Assembly: GCA_964549335.1 (NCBI GenBank)
Contig: CAZJUQ010000017.1
Coordinates: 1 to 64,000 of the forward strand
Reading direction: 5' to 3'
Source: Sulfidibacterium sp964549335
GTDB lineage: Bacteria; Bacteroidota; Bacteroidia; Bacteroidales; F082
Length of the DNA stretch: 64,000 nucleotides
Part shown: positions 27,305-35,335 of the stretch, piece by piece
Numbering within the stretch: the first letter of the stretch is position 1
Layout of the letters: each line of letters begins with the position of its first letter
Notes under the pieces: model-generated
Told to the model about the DNA's origin: nothing
Seen by the model: the letters and a program-made list of their open reading frames with translations, nothing else
Database searches by the model: none
Translations under genes and position numbers: made by a program

Positions 27305-28357
27305 ATGAAAAAGATATCAATACTGACACTCGTTTTGGTAACCCTGTTCGGTTTCTTTTCTTGTCAAAAAGATGAGGACCGTGCAGTTTTGGATATTTCC
27401 AAAGTTACCGCTCCGGTTATCGATAATTCCCTTGACGGAATTTCGTTTGAAATAAACAACGGCAATCTCGATAGTGCTCTTGTTATTACATGGAAAGCCG
27501 CAAATTACGGAATTAATGTTGCAGCCACCTACACGGTTCAAATGGGTGTACAGGGCGAAAATTTTGCCAATCCCTCCACCCTTGGAACCGCTACCGATAA
27601 AACAACACTGGTTGTTGATTTTAGCAGCTTGAACAATTCGTTGTTGTTACTGGAAAGTAACCCCGAAAATCCGCTTCCTCTTGATGTGGAGTTCAGGGTT
27701 ATTTCCGTTGTTAGTAACAGTGTCGATACGGTCTATTCCAATGCCGTCAAAATGACCATAAAACCGGTTTATATAGTAATCTCTTATCCCCAATTATATG
27801 TTCCGGGCGCATATCAAGGCTGGAAACCCGATGAAGCCGATTCCATAGGTTCCATTAACAGTGACGGTAAATACGAAGGCTATATATATATGCCCGATGC
27901 AACCGAATTTAAATTTACCAGCGCACGCGACTGGCAACACATCAACTACGGCAACAGCGGAACCCCGGGGCTTTTGGATACCGACGGCGGCGCTCCCAAT
28001 TTAAGTGTTCCCGAAGGAGGATTTTACAAGTTCAATGTTAATACAAACGACCTTACGTGGACATACCTTAACACAACCTGGGCTCTGATAGGCGACGCCA
28101 CACCCGGTGGTTGGGATGAAGATACACCGATGACATACAACGAAGATACTCAACTCTGGACGGTTACCTTAGACCTCAATGCCGGCGATATCAAATTCAG
28201 AGCCAACGGCTCGTGGGATTTGAATTACGGCAGCGACGACCAAAACGGACTGCTCAAAGAAGGAGCTGGTAACATTCACGTGGACGAAGCCGGTAACTAT
28301 ACCGTTATCCTCGATTTGAGCCATACGGTTTATAAGTACAGTGTAGAAAAAAATTAA
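27305..28357 (+). CDS. susE: SusE/SusF-like starch-binding outer-membrane lipoprotein
   Basis: A 350-residue surface lipoprotein with the lipobox FFSC (Cys20). Residues about 30-155 form the SusE N-terminal immunoglobulin-like domain. Two starch-binding modules follow, at about 160-255 (YVPGAYQGWKPDEAD) and 260-348 (WALIGDATPGGWDEDTPM, then IKFRANGSWDLNYG). These aromatic-rich repeats match the carbohydrate-binding domains of SusE and SusF in Bacteroides thetaiotaomicron. It would hold alpha-glucan on the cell surface for SusCD. A strong terminator follows at 28373-28429. Confidence 0.9.
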   Translation: MKKISILTLVLVTLFGFFSCQKDEDRAVLDISKVTAPVIDNSLDGISFEINNGNLDSALVITWKAANYGINVAATYTVQMGVQGENFANPSTLGTATDKTTLVVDFSSLNNSLLLLESNPENPLPLDVEFRVISVVSNSVDTVYSNAVKMTIKPVYIVISYPQLYVPGAYQGWKPDEADSIGSINSDGKYEGYIYMPDATEFKFTSARDWQHINYGNSGTPGLLDTDGGAPNLSVPEGGFYKFNVNTNDLTWTYLNTTWALIGDATPGGWDEDTPMTYNEDTQLWTVTLDLNAGDIKFRANGSWDLNYGSDDQNGLLKEGAGNIHVDEAGNYTVILDLSHTVYKYSVEKN

Positions 28358-28372
28358 TGAATAATCTTTTAT

Positions 28373-28429
28373 GGGTTTAGGTGAAAATTAACAAATTTTA
28401 TATGTGTTATTTTTTCCTAAACCCTTTTT
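28373..28429 (+). terminator. Rho-independent terminator after susE
   Basis: GGGTTTAGG (28373-28381) is perfectly complementary to CCTAAACCC (28416-28424), and five T follow. The stem is 9 bp with a long AT-rich loop. It should end the susCDE transcript, leaving the next gene with its own promoter. Confidence 0.8.
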
Positions 28430-28447
28430 AATTAAAGGAATTATTAT

Positions 28448-28455
28448 TACATTTG
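28448..28455 (+). promoter_or_regulatory. -7 box TACATTTG before the T9SS starch-binding-like gene
   Basis: Perfect TAnnTTTG followed by C, placed after the susE terminator and 46 bases before the ATG at 28502. Confidence 0.55.
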
Positions 28456-28501
28456 CAGTAAATAATTATGTTTAACGTTTTATTAATTAAAATTTAGTAT
28501 T

Positions 28502-29131
28502 ATGAAAAAAGTTTTACTTGCTTTCGCTTCCCTCTTGATGATGGGAACCCTTTTTGCACAGGTGACGGTTACATTTAATGTGGATATGTCAACCGATAGC
28601 ACCTTCAACCCCGAAACACAGCATGTGTATATCTCCGGAAGTTTTGTTGATTGGACACAACCGGGTGAAAATGAGGATTATATGCTTACACCCGATGACA
28701 ACAACAAAATTTACACTATTACCATGAGCGACATTCCAACGGGTGAAATTCAATACAAATATTTTATTGTGGAGAACGAACCCTCATGGAGTGGCGGCGA
28801 ATGGGACGGTGACCCCAACAGGGTGGCTAACGTTTCTACCGATACAACATTCAACGATGTTTGGGCAAGACTCAACACGGGAATACCCGCAGTTGAATTA
28901 CCGCAATTTTCAATGTATCCGAATCCGGTTGTTAATAACCTTTACCTCGAAAACATCGAAAATGCTAACAGAGTTGAAATCTACAACCTCGTAGGACAAA
29001 AAGTTAAAGAGGCTCTTATTTCGGGTAATAAGTTAACCGTACAAACTTCAGATTTGACGAAGGGTGTTTACCTTATTTCGGTAATAAACGAAAACGGTGC
29101 AGTTAAATCGTTGAAATTTGTAAAGAGATAA
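28502..29131 (+). CDS. Secreted starch-binding-like protein with T9SS sorting domain
   Basis: A 209-residue secreted protein. A signal peptide (about residues 1-20, ending LFAQ) is followed by one beta-sandwich domain (about 21-125) whose HVYISGSFVDWTQPG and IQYKYFIVENEPSW segments resemble starch/glycogen-binding modules of the CBM20/CBM48 kind. The last 75 residues are a T9SS type A sorting domain (FSMYPNPVVNNLYLENI, then YNLVGQKV, GVYLISV, and a basic end). So it should be exported across the outer membrane and attached to the surface. Its place behind susCDE suggests a glucan-binding role. It has no catalytic domain. Confidence 0.85.
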   Translation: MKKVLLAFASLLMMGTLFAQVTVTFNVDMSTDSTFNPETQHVYISGSFVDWTQPGENEDYMLTPDDNNKIYTITMSDIPTGEIQYKYFIVENEPSWSGGEWDGDPNRVANVSTDTTFNDVWARLNTGIPAVELPQFSMYPNPVVNNLYLENIENANRVEIYNLVGQKVKEALISGNKLTVQTSDLTKGVYLISVINENGAVKSLKFVKR

Positions 29132-29170
29132 TTTTTAAGGTTTAACCGGAGATTTACAAAAATCTTTTTT

Positions 29171-29213
29171 GAGCACGGTTTAAGAAAAAAATCTTATTCC
29201 GTGCTCTTTTTTT
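29171..29213 (+). terminator. Rho-independent terminator after the T9SS starch-binding-like gene
   Basis: GAGCACGG (29171-29178) pairs perfectly with CCGTGCTC (29199-29206), with an inner AAGA/TCTT stem, and T residues follow to 29213. Confidence 0.85.
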
Positions 29214-29223
29214 ATCAAAATAT

Positions 29224-29238
29224 GATTATATTGTAATC
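29224..29238. promoter_or_regulatory. Upstream operator-like palindrome before dnaE2
   Basis: GATTA and TAATC form the ends of a 15-bp imperfect palindrome with an unmatched 5-base centre. It lies 23 bp (centre to centre) upstream of a near-perfect 17-bp copy at 29246-29262 with the same half-sites, which suggests two dimers of one repressor binding side by side. Confidence 0.55.
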
Positions 29239-29245
29239 GAAAAAA

Positions 29246-29262
29246 TGATTATAATATAATCA
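29246..29262. promoter_or_regulatory. 17-bp operator-like palindrome at the dnaE2 start
   Basis: TGATTATA and TATAATCA are perfect 8-bp arms around one central base. The site ends 8 bases before the GTG start of dnaE2, so a bound protein would block transcription or ribosome access. DnaE2-type polymerases are usually damage-inducible under a LexA-like repressor, so a repressor site is expected here; which protein binds is unknown. Confidence 0.6.
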
Positions 29263-29270
29263 GTATTATC

Positions 29271-32213
29271 GTGTATTTAAACAGTCATACTTATTACAGT
29301 TTGCGTTACGGGACATTATCCGTAGAGCGTTTGTTGGAGCAAGCCGCAACATTGGGAATAGAGGCGATGGCCATTACCGACATAAACAATTCGTCTGCCG
29401 TCATCGATTTTGTGAAAGAGGCCGGAAAACGCGGTATAAAACCCATAGCGGGCATGGAATTTCGTGACGGCGACACCTTGCGTTTTACGGGCATTGCCAT
29501 GAATAATGAGGGTTTTCGCGAGTTGAACGACTACATGACCGCTTTGTCGTCGGGCGAAAAAGAGTTGTGCAAAACGGCACCTTCGTTTGTTAATGTTTAT
29601 GTAATTTATCCTTACGGCAAAAATTTGCCGGCAAAGCTTAAAGAAAACGAATTTGTAGGCATAAAACCTTCGCAGGCAAATCTTATTTACGGAAATGGAA
29701 GGGGAGTGGAGGTAAGGAAAGGGGTTATAATGCAGCCGGTTACTTTTTCGGGAGACAAAGATTATTATCTGCACAAAAATTTGAGGGCTATCGACCACAA
29801 TTTGCTTTTGAGCCGTTTGACTCCGGAGATGTATGCCGCTCCCGACGAAAAGTTTTTGCCTCCGGTTATGGTGACCGCTCCTTTTACGGGATACGGCAGA
29901 ATTATCGAAAATACCGGAAAAATAACAAACGATTGCAGCATTGATTTCGATTTTGATACACCCAAAACCAGAAAAACCTTTACGGGGAGCCGGTACGACG
30001 ATAAACTGCTTTTGGAAAAACTTGCCTACGAAGGTTTGAAGTATCGTTACGGCGACAGAAAAGATGCGGAATACAGGGTGCGCCGCGAATTGCATATTAT
30101 CGATAAGTTGGGATTTTCGGCATATTTTCTAATGGCTTGGGATATTGTACGCTATAGTATGTCGCGCGGATTTTATCATGTGGGACGGGGTAGCGGTGCC
30201 AACAGCATTGTGGCATATTGTCTAAAAATAACCGATGTTGACCCCGTTGAGTTGGATCTCTATTTCGAACGCTTTATTAACCCGAAACGGACCTCACCCC
30301 CCGATTTTGATATTGACTATTCGTGGAAAGAGCGTGACGAAGTAATAGATTACATATTCAAAAGATACGGTAATAAGCATACCGCTTTGTTGGGAACATC
30401 GGTTACCTTTCGCGGAAAATCGATATACCGCGAGTTGGGAAAGGTGCATGGGTTGCCGAAAGCCGAAATAGATGCCCTTACGGCAAATCCTTCCGCCGTA
30501 ATCGATAAAAACGGAATAAACCGCAATATTCATGCTTTGGCGCTTATGATGCAAGGATTTCCAAACCAAAGAAGTATCCATGCAGGCGGTGTGCTTATTT
30601 CCGAAAAACCGGTAACTTATTATACGGCTCTCGACATGCCGCCGAAAGGTTTTCTTACTACGCAGTGGGATATGTATGTTGCCGAATCGATAGGTTTTGA
30701 AAAACTGGATATCCTCAGCCAGCGCGGAATAGGGCATATAAAAGAGGCTGTTGAAATAATAAGGCGTAACAGAGGCATAAGCATAGACATTCACCGGGTA
30801 GATAAATTTAAAAACGACGAAAAGGTAAAAGCACAATTGAGGTATGCCCGTACCAACGGATGTTTTTATATTGAGAGTCCGGCCATGCGCGGCTTGTTGA
30901 AGAAATTGCAGTGCGACGATTATCTGACTTTGGTTGCCGCCAGCTCGATAATACGCCCCGGTGTCGCCCGTTCGGGAATGATGCGTGAATATATTTACAG
31001 GTTTCATAATCCGCATAAATTCAAATATGTTCATCCCGTGATGAAAGAGCAGCTTGGTGAAACCTACGGCATTATGGTGTATCAAGAAGATGTTTTAAAA
31101 GTATGCCACAAATTTGCAGGTCTCGACCTTGCCGATGCCGATATTCTGCGCCGTGCCATGAGTGGTAAGTACCGTGGCAGGGATGAGTTTAAGCGTATTG
31201 CAGATAAATTTTTCGAAGGATGCCGTAAGTTGGGGCGTCCCTTAACGACGGCAAAGGAGGTGTGGCGGCAGGTAGAGAGTTTTGCCGGTTACAGTTTCTC
31301 AAAAGCTCATTCGGCAAGTTATGCCGTAGAGAGTTTTCAAAGCCTTTACCTCAAAGCCCATTTCCCCTTGGAATTTCAAACAGCGGTGATAAACAATTTC
31401 GGTGGCTTTTATCATACATGGGTCTATTTTAACGAAGCCGGAAAATCGGGAGCCGAAATAGAACTCCCGTGTGTCAATCGCAGTAACTATAAAACAACAC
31501 TTTACGGAAAAACAATATATATAGGATTTGTACATGTGGCAAACCTCGAAAAAAACACCTCGGTAAAAATTGTTGACGAACGTGCCGCCAACGGATTATA
31601 TAAAAATTTGAACGATTTTATACGCCGGACTAATGTGTCCAAAGAACAGATTGTCATTTTGATAAAAACCGGTGCTTTTCGCTTTACGCAAAAGACAAAA
31701 AGGGAACTTCTGTGGGAACTTCATTTTTTGTATAACGGCGAAAGATATTCCTCTTCGGCTCCGCGTTTGTTTGATGTGGAACCTGAAAAATTCAAATTGC
31801 CCCGGTTGGCTGACAGCGCTATCGAAGATGCATACGACGAAATAGAACTGCTCGGATTTCCCGTATCGTTGTCGTGGTTCGATATGTTACGTACAAAATT
31901 CAGAGGCGAAATATTTGCAATGAAACTTGAGGAATATGTGGGCAAAAGGGTAAAGATGGCGGGAAACCTCGTTACGGTAAAGTATGTAAAAACCGTTAAT
32001 AACGAACTTATGTGTTTTGGCTCTTTTCTTGATGCGGAAGGCGAAATGTTCGATACCGTCCATTTTCCCCGCTCGTTGAAAAGATATCCGTTTCGCGGAC
32101 CCGGATTGTATCTTTTGCAGGGGAAGGTGGTGCAAGATTCGGGTTATGCTTCGCTTGAAGTGCTGAAAATGGAAAAGTTGGATTTGAAACCCGACCCGAG
32201 AGCTGAAATTTGA
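29271..32213 (+). CDS. dnaE2: DNA polymerase III alpha subunit, DnaE2/ImuC-like
   Basis: A 980-residue C-family DNA polymerase. The PHP domain at the N-terminus (MYLNSHTYYSLRYGT) has lost most of the metal-binding histidines of replicative DnaE. The catalytic palm contains GRGSGANSIVAY and PPDFDIDYSW with the paired aspartates. Two HhH units and an OB-fold (about 890-970) follow. It is clearly shorter than replicative DnaE of about 1150-1250 residues, lacks its C-terminal tail, and matches the second, translesion-type DnaE of Bacteroidota. The start is GTG; an in-frame stop at 29223 excludes a longer form. No imuB, dinB or LexA-like gene adjoins it, which is unusual because these normally travel together. 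Confidence 0.88.
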   Translation: MYLNSHTYYSLRYGTLSVERLLEQAATLGIEAMAITDINNSSAVIDFVKEAGKRGIKPIAGMEFRDGDTLRFTGIAMNNEGFRELNDYMTALSSGEKELCKTAPSFVNVYVIYPYGKNLPAKLKENEFVGIKPSQANLIYGNGRGVEVRKGVIMQPVTFSGDKDYYLHKNLRAIDHNLLLSRLTPEMYAAPDEKFLPPVMVTAPFTGYGRIIENTGKITNDCSIDFDFDTPKTRKTFTGSRYDDKLLLEKLAYEGLKYRYGDRKDAEYRVRRELHIIDKLGFSAYFLMAWDIVRYSMSRGFYHVGRGSGANSIVAYCLKITDVDPVELDLYFERFINPKRTSPPDFDIDYSWKERDEVIDYIFKRYGNKHTALLGTSVTFRGKSIYRELGKVHGLPKAEIDALTANPSAVIDKNGINRNIHALALMMQGFPNQRSIHAGGVLISEKPVTYYTALDMPPKGFLTTQWDMYVAESIGFEKLDILSQRGIGHIKEAVEIIRRNRGISIDIHRVDKFKNDEKVKAQLRYARTNGCFYIESPAMRGLLKKLQCDDYLTLVAASSIIRPGVARSGMMREYIYRFHNPHKFKYVHPVMKEQLGETYGIMVYQEDVLKVCHKFAGLDLADADILRRAMSGKYRGRDEFKRIADKFFEGCRKLGRPLTTAKEVWRQVESFAGYSFSKAHSASYAVESFQSLYLKAHFPLEFQTAVINNFGGFYHTWVYFNEAGKSGAEIELPCVNRSNYKTTLYGKTIYIGFVHVANLEKNTSVKIVDERAANGLYKNLNDFIRRTNVSKEQIVILIKTGAFRFTQKTKRELLWELHFLYNGERYSSSAPRLFDVEPEKFKLPRLADSAIEDAYDEIELLGFPVSLSWFDMLRTKFRGEIFAMKLEEYVGKRVKMAGNLVTVKYVKTVNNELMCFGSFLDAEGEMFDTVHFPRSLKRYPFRGPGLYLLQGKVVQDSGYASLEVLKMEKLDLKPDPRAEI

Positions 32214-32265
32214 AATGTGTCAAAATCCATTATAATACCTTGCTTCGTTATTTACCCTAATGAAA

Positions 32266-32296
32266 AAAAACGAGCGCAACTGCAATTGTCGTTTTT
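32266..32296 (+). terminator. Probable terminator after dnaE2
   Basis: AAAAACGA (32266-32273) pairs with TCGTTTTT (32289-32296), which supplies its own T run. The stem is AT-rich with an inner CAA/TTG helix, so strength is uncertain. Confidence 0.45.
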
Positions 32297-32490
32297 GAGA
32301 TAAATTTTCCTAAAAAGGGAAAGTCAATACAATAAATACATTTGCGGGAATGTTTTGATTCAGTGTTTGTAAATACCTGCATGATAGCTGTTAGTGTTTT
32401 GCAGCGTGGTTTGCGGGACATCTTTTCGAATCTAATTGTTACGAAATGCACTATTTTTGCTTTAACCCTGTTTTTTTCGGTTCAAACATG

Positions 32491-32498
32491 TATCTTTG
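32491..32498 (+). promoter_or_regulatory. -7 box TATCTTTG before the PKD/FGE lipoprotein gene
   Basis: Perfect TAnnTTTG. Transcription would begin near 32505, giving a leader of about 85 bases to the ATG at 32590. A second box, TATTTTTG, is at 32452-32459. Confidence 0.45.
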
Positions 32499-32589
32499 TG
32501 AATAATTGATGGAAACCGGTTGTGAAAAGGGAAGTGTTAAAGATTACATGCGTATTGGTTTTGAAACGGTTAATAAAAATCATAAATAC

Positions 32590-34014
32590 ATGAAAACAAA
32601 TAATATATACAAGCTGTTGTATTCGGGGTTGATTATGGTGCTTTTGTTTACCGGCGCTTGTAACGACAAAGAGAAATTTAACAGGGACCCGGTGGCAAGT
32701 TTTGTGGTGTCGCCCTATTCGGGGACGGTGTCAACTGTTTTCAGTTTTGATGCCCGTGCAACATCTGACGATCAGACACCGGCAAGTCAATTGAGAGTGC
32801 GTTGGGATTTTCAAAACGACGGCATTTGGGATTCGGAATGGGATACCGCCAAAGTTATGACACACACCTATTCGCAAGAGGGGTATTATACCGTGGGTAT
32901 GGAGGTGAAAGATGCGTACGGTGCAACAGGGTGGACATCGAGGAATTTGGTGGTGGAAGCCGGAAACGGGCTTGCTCCCCATGCGGTATTTACGGTTTCG
33001 CCTTCGTCGGGACCCGTAGGCACGGTGTTTACCTTTGATGCTTCGGGAGTGACAGACCCTCAAGAGAGTACCGGTTTACTTAAAGTGCGTTGGGATTTCG
33101 ACGGCTCGGGAACTTGGGAAACAAATTTCAGTACCACAAAAACCACAACGCATCAATTCAATACCGAGGGTATCTATAATGTTACAATGCAGGTGATGAA
33201 TACCAAGGGATTAACAGACCAAACTTTCAAGTCGGTGGTTGTAGGTTCGGGCGGAAACGTTTCGTTGACATTTGTTAACGTTGAGGGCGGCAGTTTTAAT
33301 ATGGGGTGTACTTCATCCAATCAAAATGCATGCGATTACGACGAATCGCCCGTAAGGGAGGTAACGGTAAGCTCTTTTATGATAAGTAAATACGAGACCA
33401 CCAATAAACAGTTTGCCGAATTTTTGAATCAGGTGGGTGCAAGTTCCGACGGCTTTTTGTCGGGTGTGCAATACATATTTATAAACAATGAAATGTGTAA
33501 TATAAAATTTTCGGGCAATACCTTTACCGCCAAAAGCGGCACCGACGATTTGCCCGTTATGGCGGTTACATGGGAGGGCGCCAAAGCCTTTTGCGAATAT
33601 GTTGGCGGACGTTTGCCTACCGAAGCCGAATGGGAATTTGCGGCACGCGGCGGAAATATGAGTCATAATTACGATTACAGCGGCAGTAACAAAATTAACG
33701 ATGTGGCCTGGAACGCCAACAATTCTTATGCATTGCCGAAAAAGGTGGGTACACGCCAAGCCAACGAACTTGGAATTTACGATATGAGCGGCAACGCAAT
33801 GGAGTGGTGCAGCGACTGGTATGAGTGGAACTACTATTCGAAAGGCGAGAATATAAACCCCACAGGACCCGCCACAGGCAGTGAAAAAGTTGTGAGAGGA
33901 GGCTCGGTATTCAATGGTGCCGACGATTGCCGTGTTTCGGACAGGTATTGGCACGAACCTCAAAATGTGCTTAACTCAGTGGGATTCAGAGTGGCAAAGA
34001 GTATTTCGAAATAG
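32590..34014 (+). CDS. Lipoprotein with two PKD domains and an FGE/SUMF1-like domain
   Basis: A 474-residue envelope lipoprotein. The lipobox is TGAC with Cys24. Two PKD (polycystic-kidney-disease-like) beta domains follow at about 30-125 and 130-220, with repeated VRWDF and SPSSGPVGTVFTFDASG segments. The C-terminal 250 residues are an FGE-sulfatase/SUMF1 fold (FVNVEGGSFNMGC, LPTEAEWEFAARGG, GNAMEWCSDWYEW, VRGGS, GFRVA). In true formylglycine-generating enzymes two cysteines after the GGS motif do the chemistry; here the first position is Asn and only DDCR keeps a Cys, so this is probably a binding or structural relative. The frame opens at 32506, but ATG at 32590 puts the signal peptide at the N-terminus. 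Confidence 0.85.
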   Translation: MKTNNIYKLLYSGLIMVLLFTGACNDKEKFNRDPVASFVVSPYSGTVSTVFSFDARATSDDQTPASQLRVRWDFQNDGIWDSEWDTAKVMTHTYSQEGYYTVGMEVKDAYGATGWTSRNLVVEAGNGLAPHAVFTVSPSSGPVGTVFTFDASGVTDPQESTGLLKVRWDFDGSGTWETNFSTTKTTTHQFNTEGIYNVTMQVMNTKGLTDQTFKSVVVGSGGNVSLTFVNVEGGSFNMGCTSSNQNACDYDESPVREVTVSSFMISKYETTNKQFAEFLNQVGASSDGFLSGVQYIFINNEMCNIKFSGNTFTAKSGTDDLPVMAVTWEGAKAFCEYVGGRLPTEAEWEFAARGGNMSHNYDYSGSNKINDVAWNANNSYALPKKVGTRQANELGIYDMSGNAMEWCSDWYEWNYYSKGENINPTGPATGSEKVVRGGSVFNGADDCRVSDRYWHEPQNVLNSVGFRVAKSISK

Positions 34015-34119
34015 CAAAGGCATTTTGCCGCCGGTTTTTTTCGTATAGCCTTTTTCCCGTTTTACGGTTAATAATGTTGGTTGACGTTTCATAATTCTGT
34101 TTACCTCATTTCCTCGTTT

Positions 34120-34148
34120 TTGCGGCAAGGTGAATTTTTCTATTTTTG
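34120..34148 (+). promoter_or_regulatory. Promoter of prfA
   Basis: TTG (34120-34122) lies 18 bases before TATTTTTG (34141-34148), close to the Bacteroides -33/-7 arrangement. The box ends 17 bases before the GTG start. Confidence 0.6.
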
Positions 34149-34165
34149 CATAAAAATTCATTGAA

Positions 34166-35245
34166 GTGGAAATTTTAGATAAACTTGAAACCATAAAAAA
34201 CCGTTGGGAAGAGATAGGTGAACAGATGAACGACCCGGCGGTTATGTCGGATGTAAAAAGGTTCGTAAAGCTTAACAAAGATTACAAAGAGTTGGAACCC
34301 ATAGTGTCGGCCTACAAAGAGTATAAAACATTGCTCTCCAATATTGAAGAGGCAAAAGATGTTATTGCCAACGAAGATGATGCCGAATATAAAGAGATGG
34401 CAAAAGAGGAACTTGACGAACTTGTGCCGAGAAAAGAGGAGTTGGAAGAGAAGATAAGATTGTTGCTGATACCAAAAGACCCGCAAGACAATAAAAATGC
34501 CGTTATGGAGATACGGGCAGGCACCGGAGGCGACGAAGCCTCGATATTTGCCGGCGACCTTTTCAGAATGTACCAGAAATTTTGCGAAAGCAAAAAGTGG
34601 AAAGTGGAAATAGTTGACCTGAACGAAGGTACGGCAGGCGGTTTCAAAGAGATAGTCTTTAATGTTATAGGTGACGGTGCATACGGAACTCTTAAATTCG
34701 AATCGGGGGTGCACCGTGTGCAACGTGTCCCCAAAACAGAGACGCAAGGAAGAATTCATACCTCGGCGGCTTCGGTGGTGGTGCTTCCCGAAGCCGATGA
34801 ATTTGACGTGGAACTAAACGAAAAGGATATCAGAAAGGATACTTATTGCTCGTCGGGTCCCGGAGGACAGTCGGTAAACACTACATATTCGGCAATACGT
34901 CTTACTCACATTCCCACCGGAATTGTTGTGACTTGTCAGGACGAAAAATCGCAAATAAAAAATTTGGCAAAAGCAATGAAGGTTTTGCGTACCCGCCTTT
35001 ACGAACGCGAATACAATAAATATCTGGAAGAGATGTCGTCAAAACGTAAAACCATGGTTTCCACAGGCGACCGTTCCGCAAAAATCAGAACATATAATTG
35101 GCCGCAAGGACGGGTTACCGACCACAGAATTAATCTGACTCTGTACAATTTGCAATCCATAATAGACGGAAATCTTCAGGAATTGATAGATAAACTTCAA
35201 ATGGCCGAAAACGCCGAAAGACTTAAAGAGGAATTTGGCAATTAG
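34166..35245 (+). CDS. prfA: Peptide chain release factor 1
   Basis: A 359-residue factor that ends translation at UAA and UAG. The catalytic GGQ motif is in SSGPGGQSVNTTYSAIRLTH. An alpha-helical N-terminal domain and the RF1-type core AGTGGDEASIFAGDLFRMY are present. The start is GTG at 34166; the reading frame upstream contains no better start. A promoter-like pair lies just before it. pyrF follows 90 bases downstream after a base-paired spacer. Confidence 0.96.
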   Translation: MEILDKLETIKNRWEEIGEQMNDPAVMSDVKRFVKLNKDYKELEPIVSAYKEYKTLLSNIEEAKDVIANEDDAEYKEMAKEELDELVPRKEELEEKIRLLLIPKDPQDNKNAVMEIRAGTGGDEASIFAGDLFRMYQKFCESKKWKVEIVDLNEGTAGGFKEIVFNVIGDGAYGTLKFESGVHRVQRVPKTETQGRIHTSAASVVVLPEADEFDVELNEKDIRKDTYCSSGPGGQSVNTTYSAIRLTHIPTGIVVTCQDEKSQIKNLAKAMKVLRTRLYEREYNKYLEEMSSKRKTMVSTGDRSAKIRTYNWPQGRVTDHRINLTLYNLQSIIDGNLQELIDKLQMAENAERLKEEFGN

Positions 35246-35265
35246 GTGATGTATGGGGCAAAGGC

Positions 35266-35310
35266 AGGGTGCCGTAAAACTATGAATAAAAGATTTTACG
35301 GGCGGACCCT
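35266..35310 (+). other. Extended hairpin between prfA and pyrF
   Basis: An inner stem CCGTAAAA (35272-35279) with TTTTACGG (35294-35301) is enclosed by AGGGT (35266-35270) with ACCCT (35306-35310). No T run follows, so it is not a simple terminator. It could be an RNA-processing, stability or attenuation element in the prfA-pyrF transcript. Confidence 0.5.
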
Positions 35311-35335
35311 CGTAATTTAGTAATCTCAAAAAAAT

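Larger units (their letters stand above)
32214..32589. other. Intergenic region between dnaE2 and the PKD/FGE gene
   Basis: No gene. It contains a hairpin with T run (32266-32296) that may end dnaE2 and two perfect TAnnTTTG boxes (32452-32459 and 32491-32498). The open frame that starts at 32506 is the 5' extension of the downstream gene and I treat it as leader. Confidence 0.55.

Noticed and set aside
29316..30095. Minus-strand frame of 259 codons opposite dnaE2
   Set aside because: Antisense to the PHP and palm region of a clear polymerase gene; no domain; rich in Phe, Arg and His like other shadow frames here.
29271..32213. Replicative DnaE1
   Set aside because: At 980 residues it is too short, the PHP histidines are degraded and the C-terminal clamp and tau-binding tail is missing.
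32506..32589. 28-codon N-terminal extension of the PKD/FGE lipoprotein
   Set aside because: It would bury the lipoprotein signal peptide inside the protein; its ATG is at the expected transcription start, so it is more likely leader.
35266..35310. Rho-independent terminator between prfA and pyrF
   Set aside because: The stem is good but no T run follows on the plus strand.
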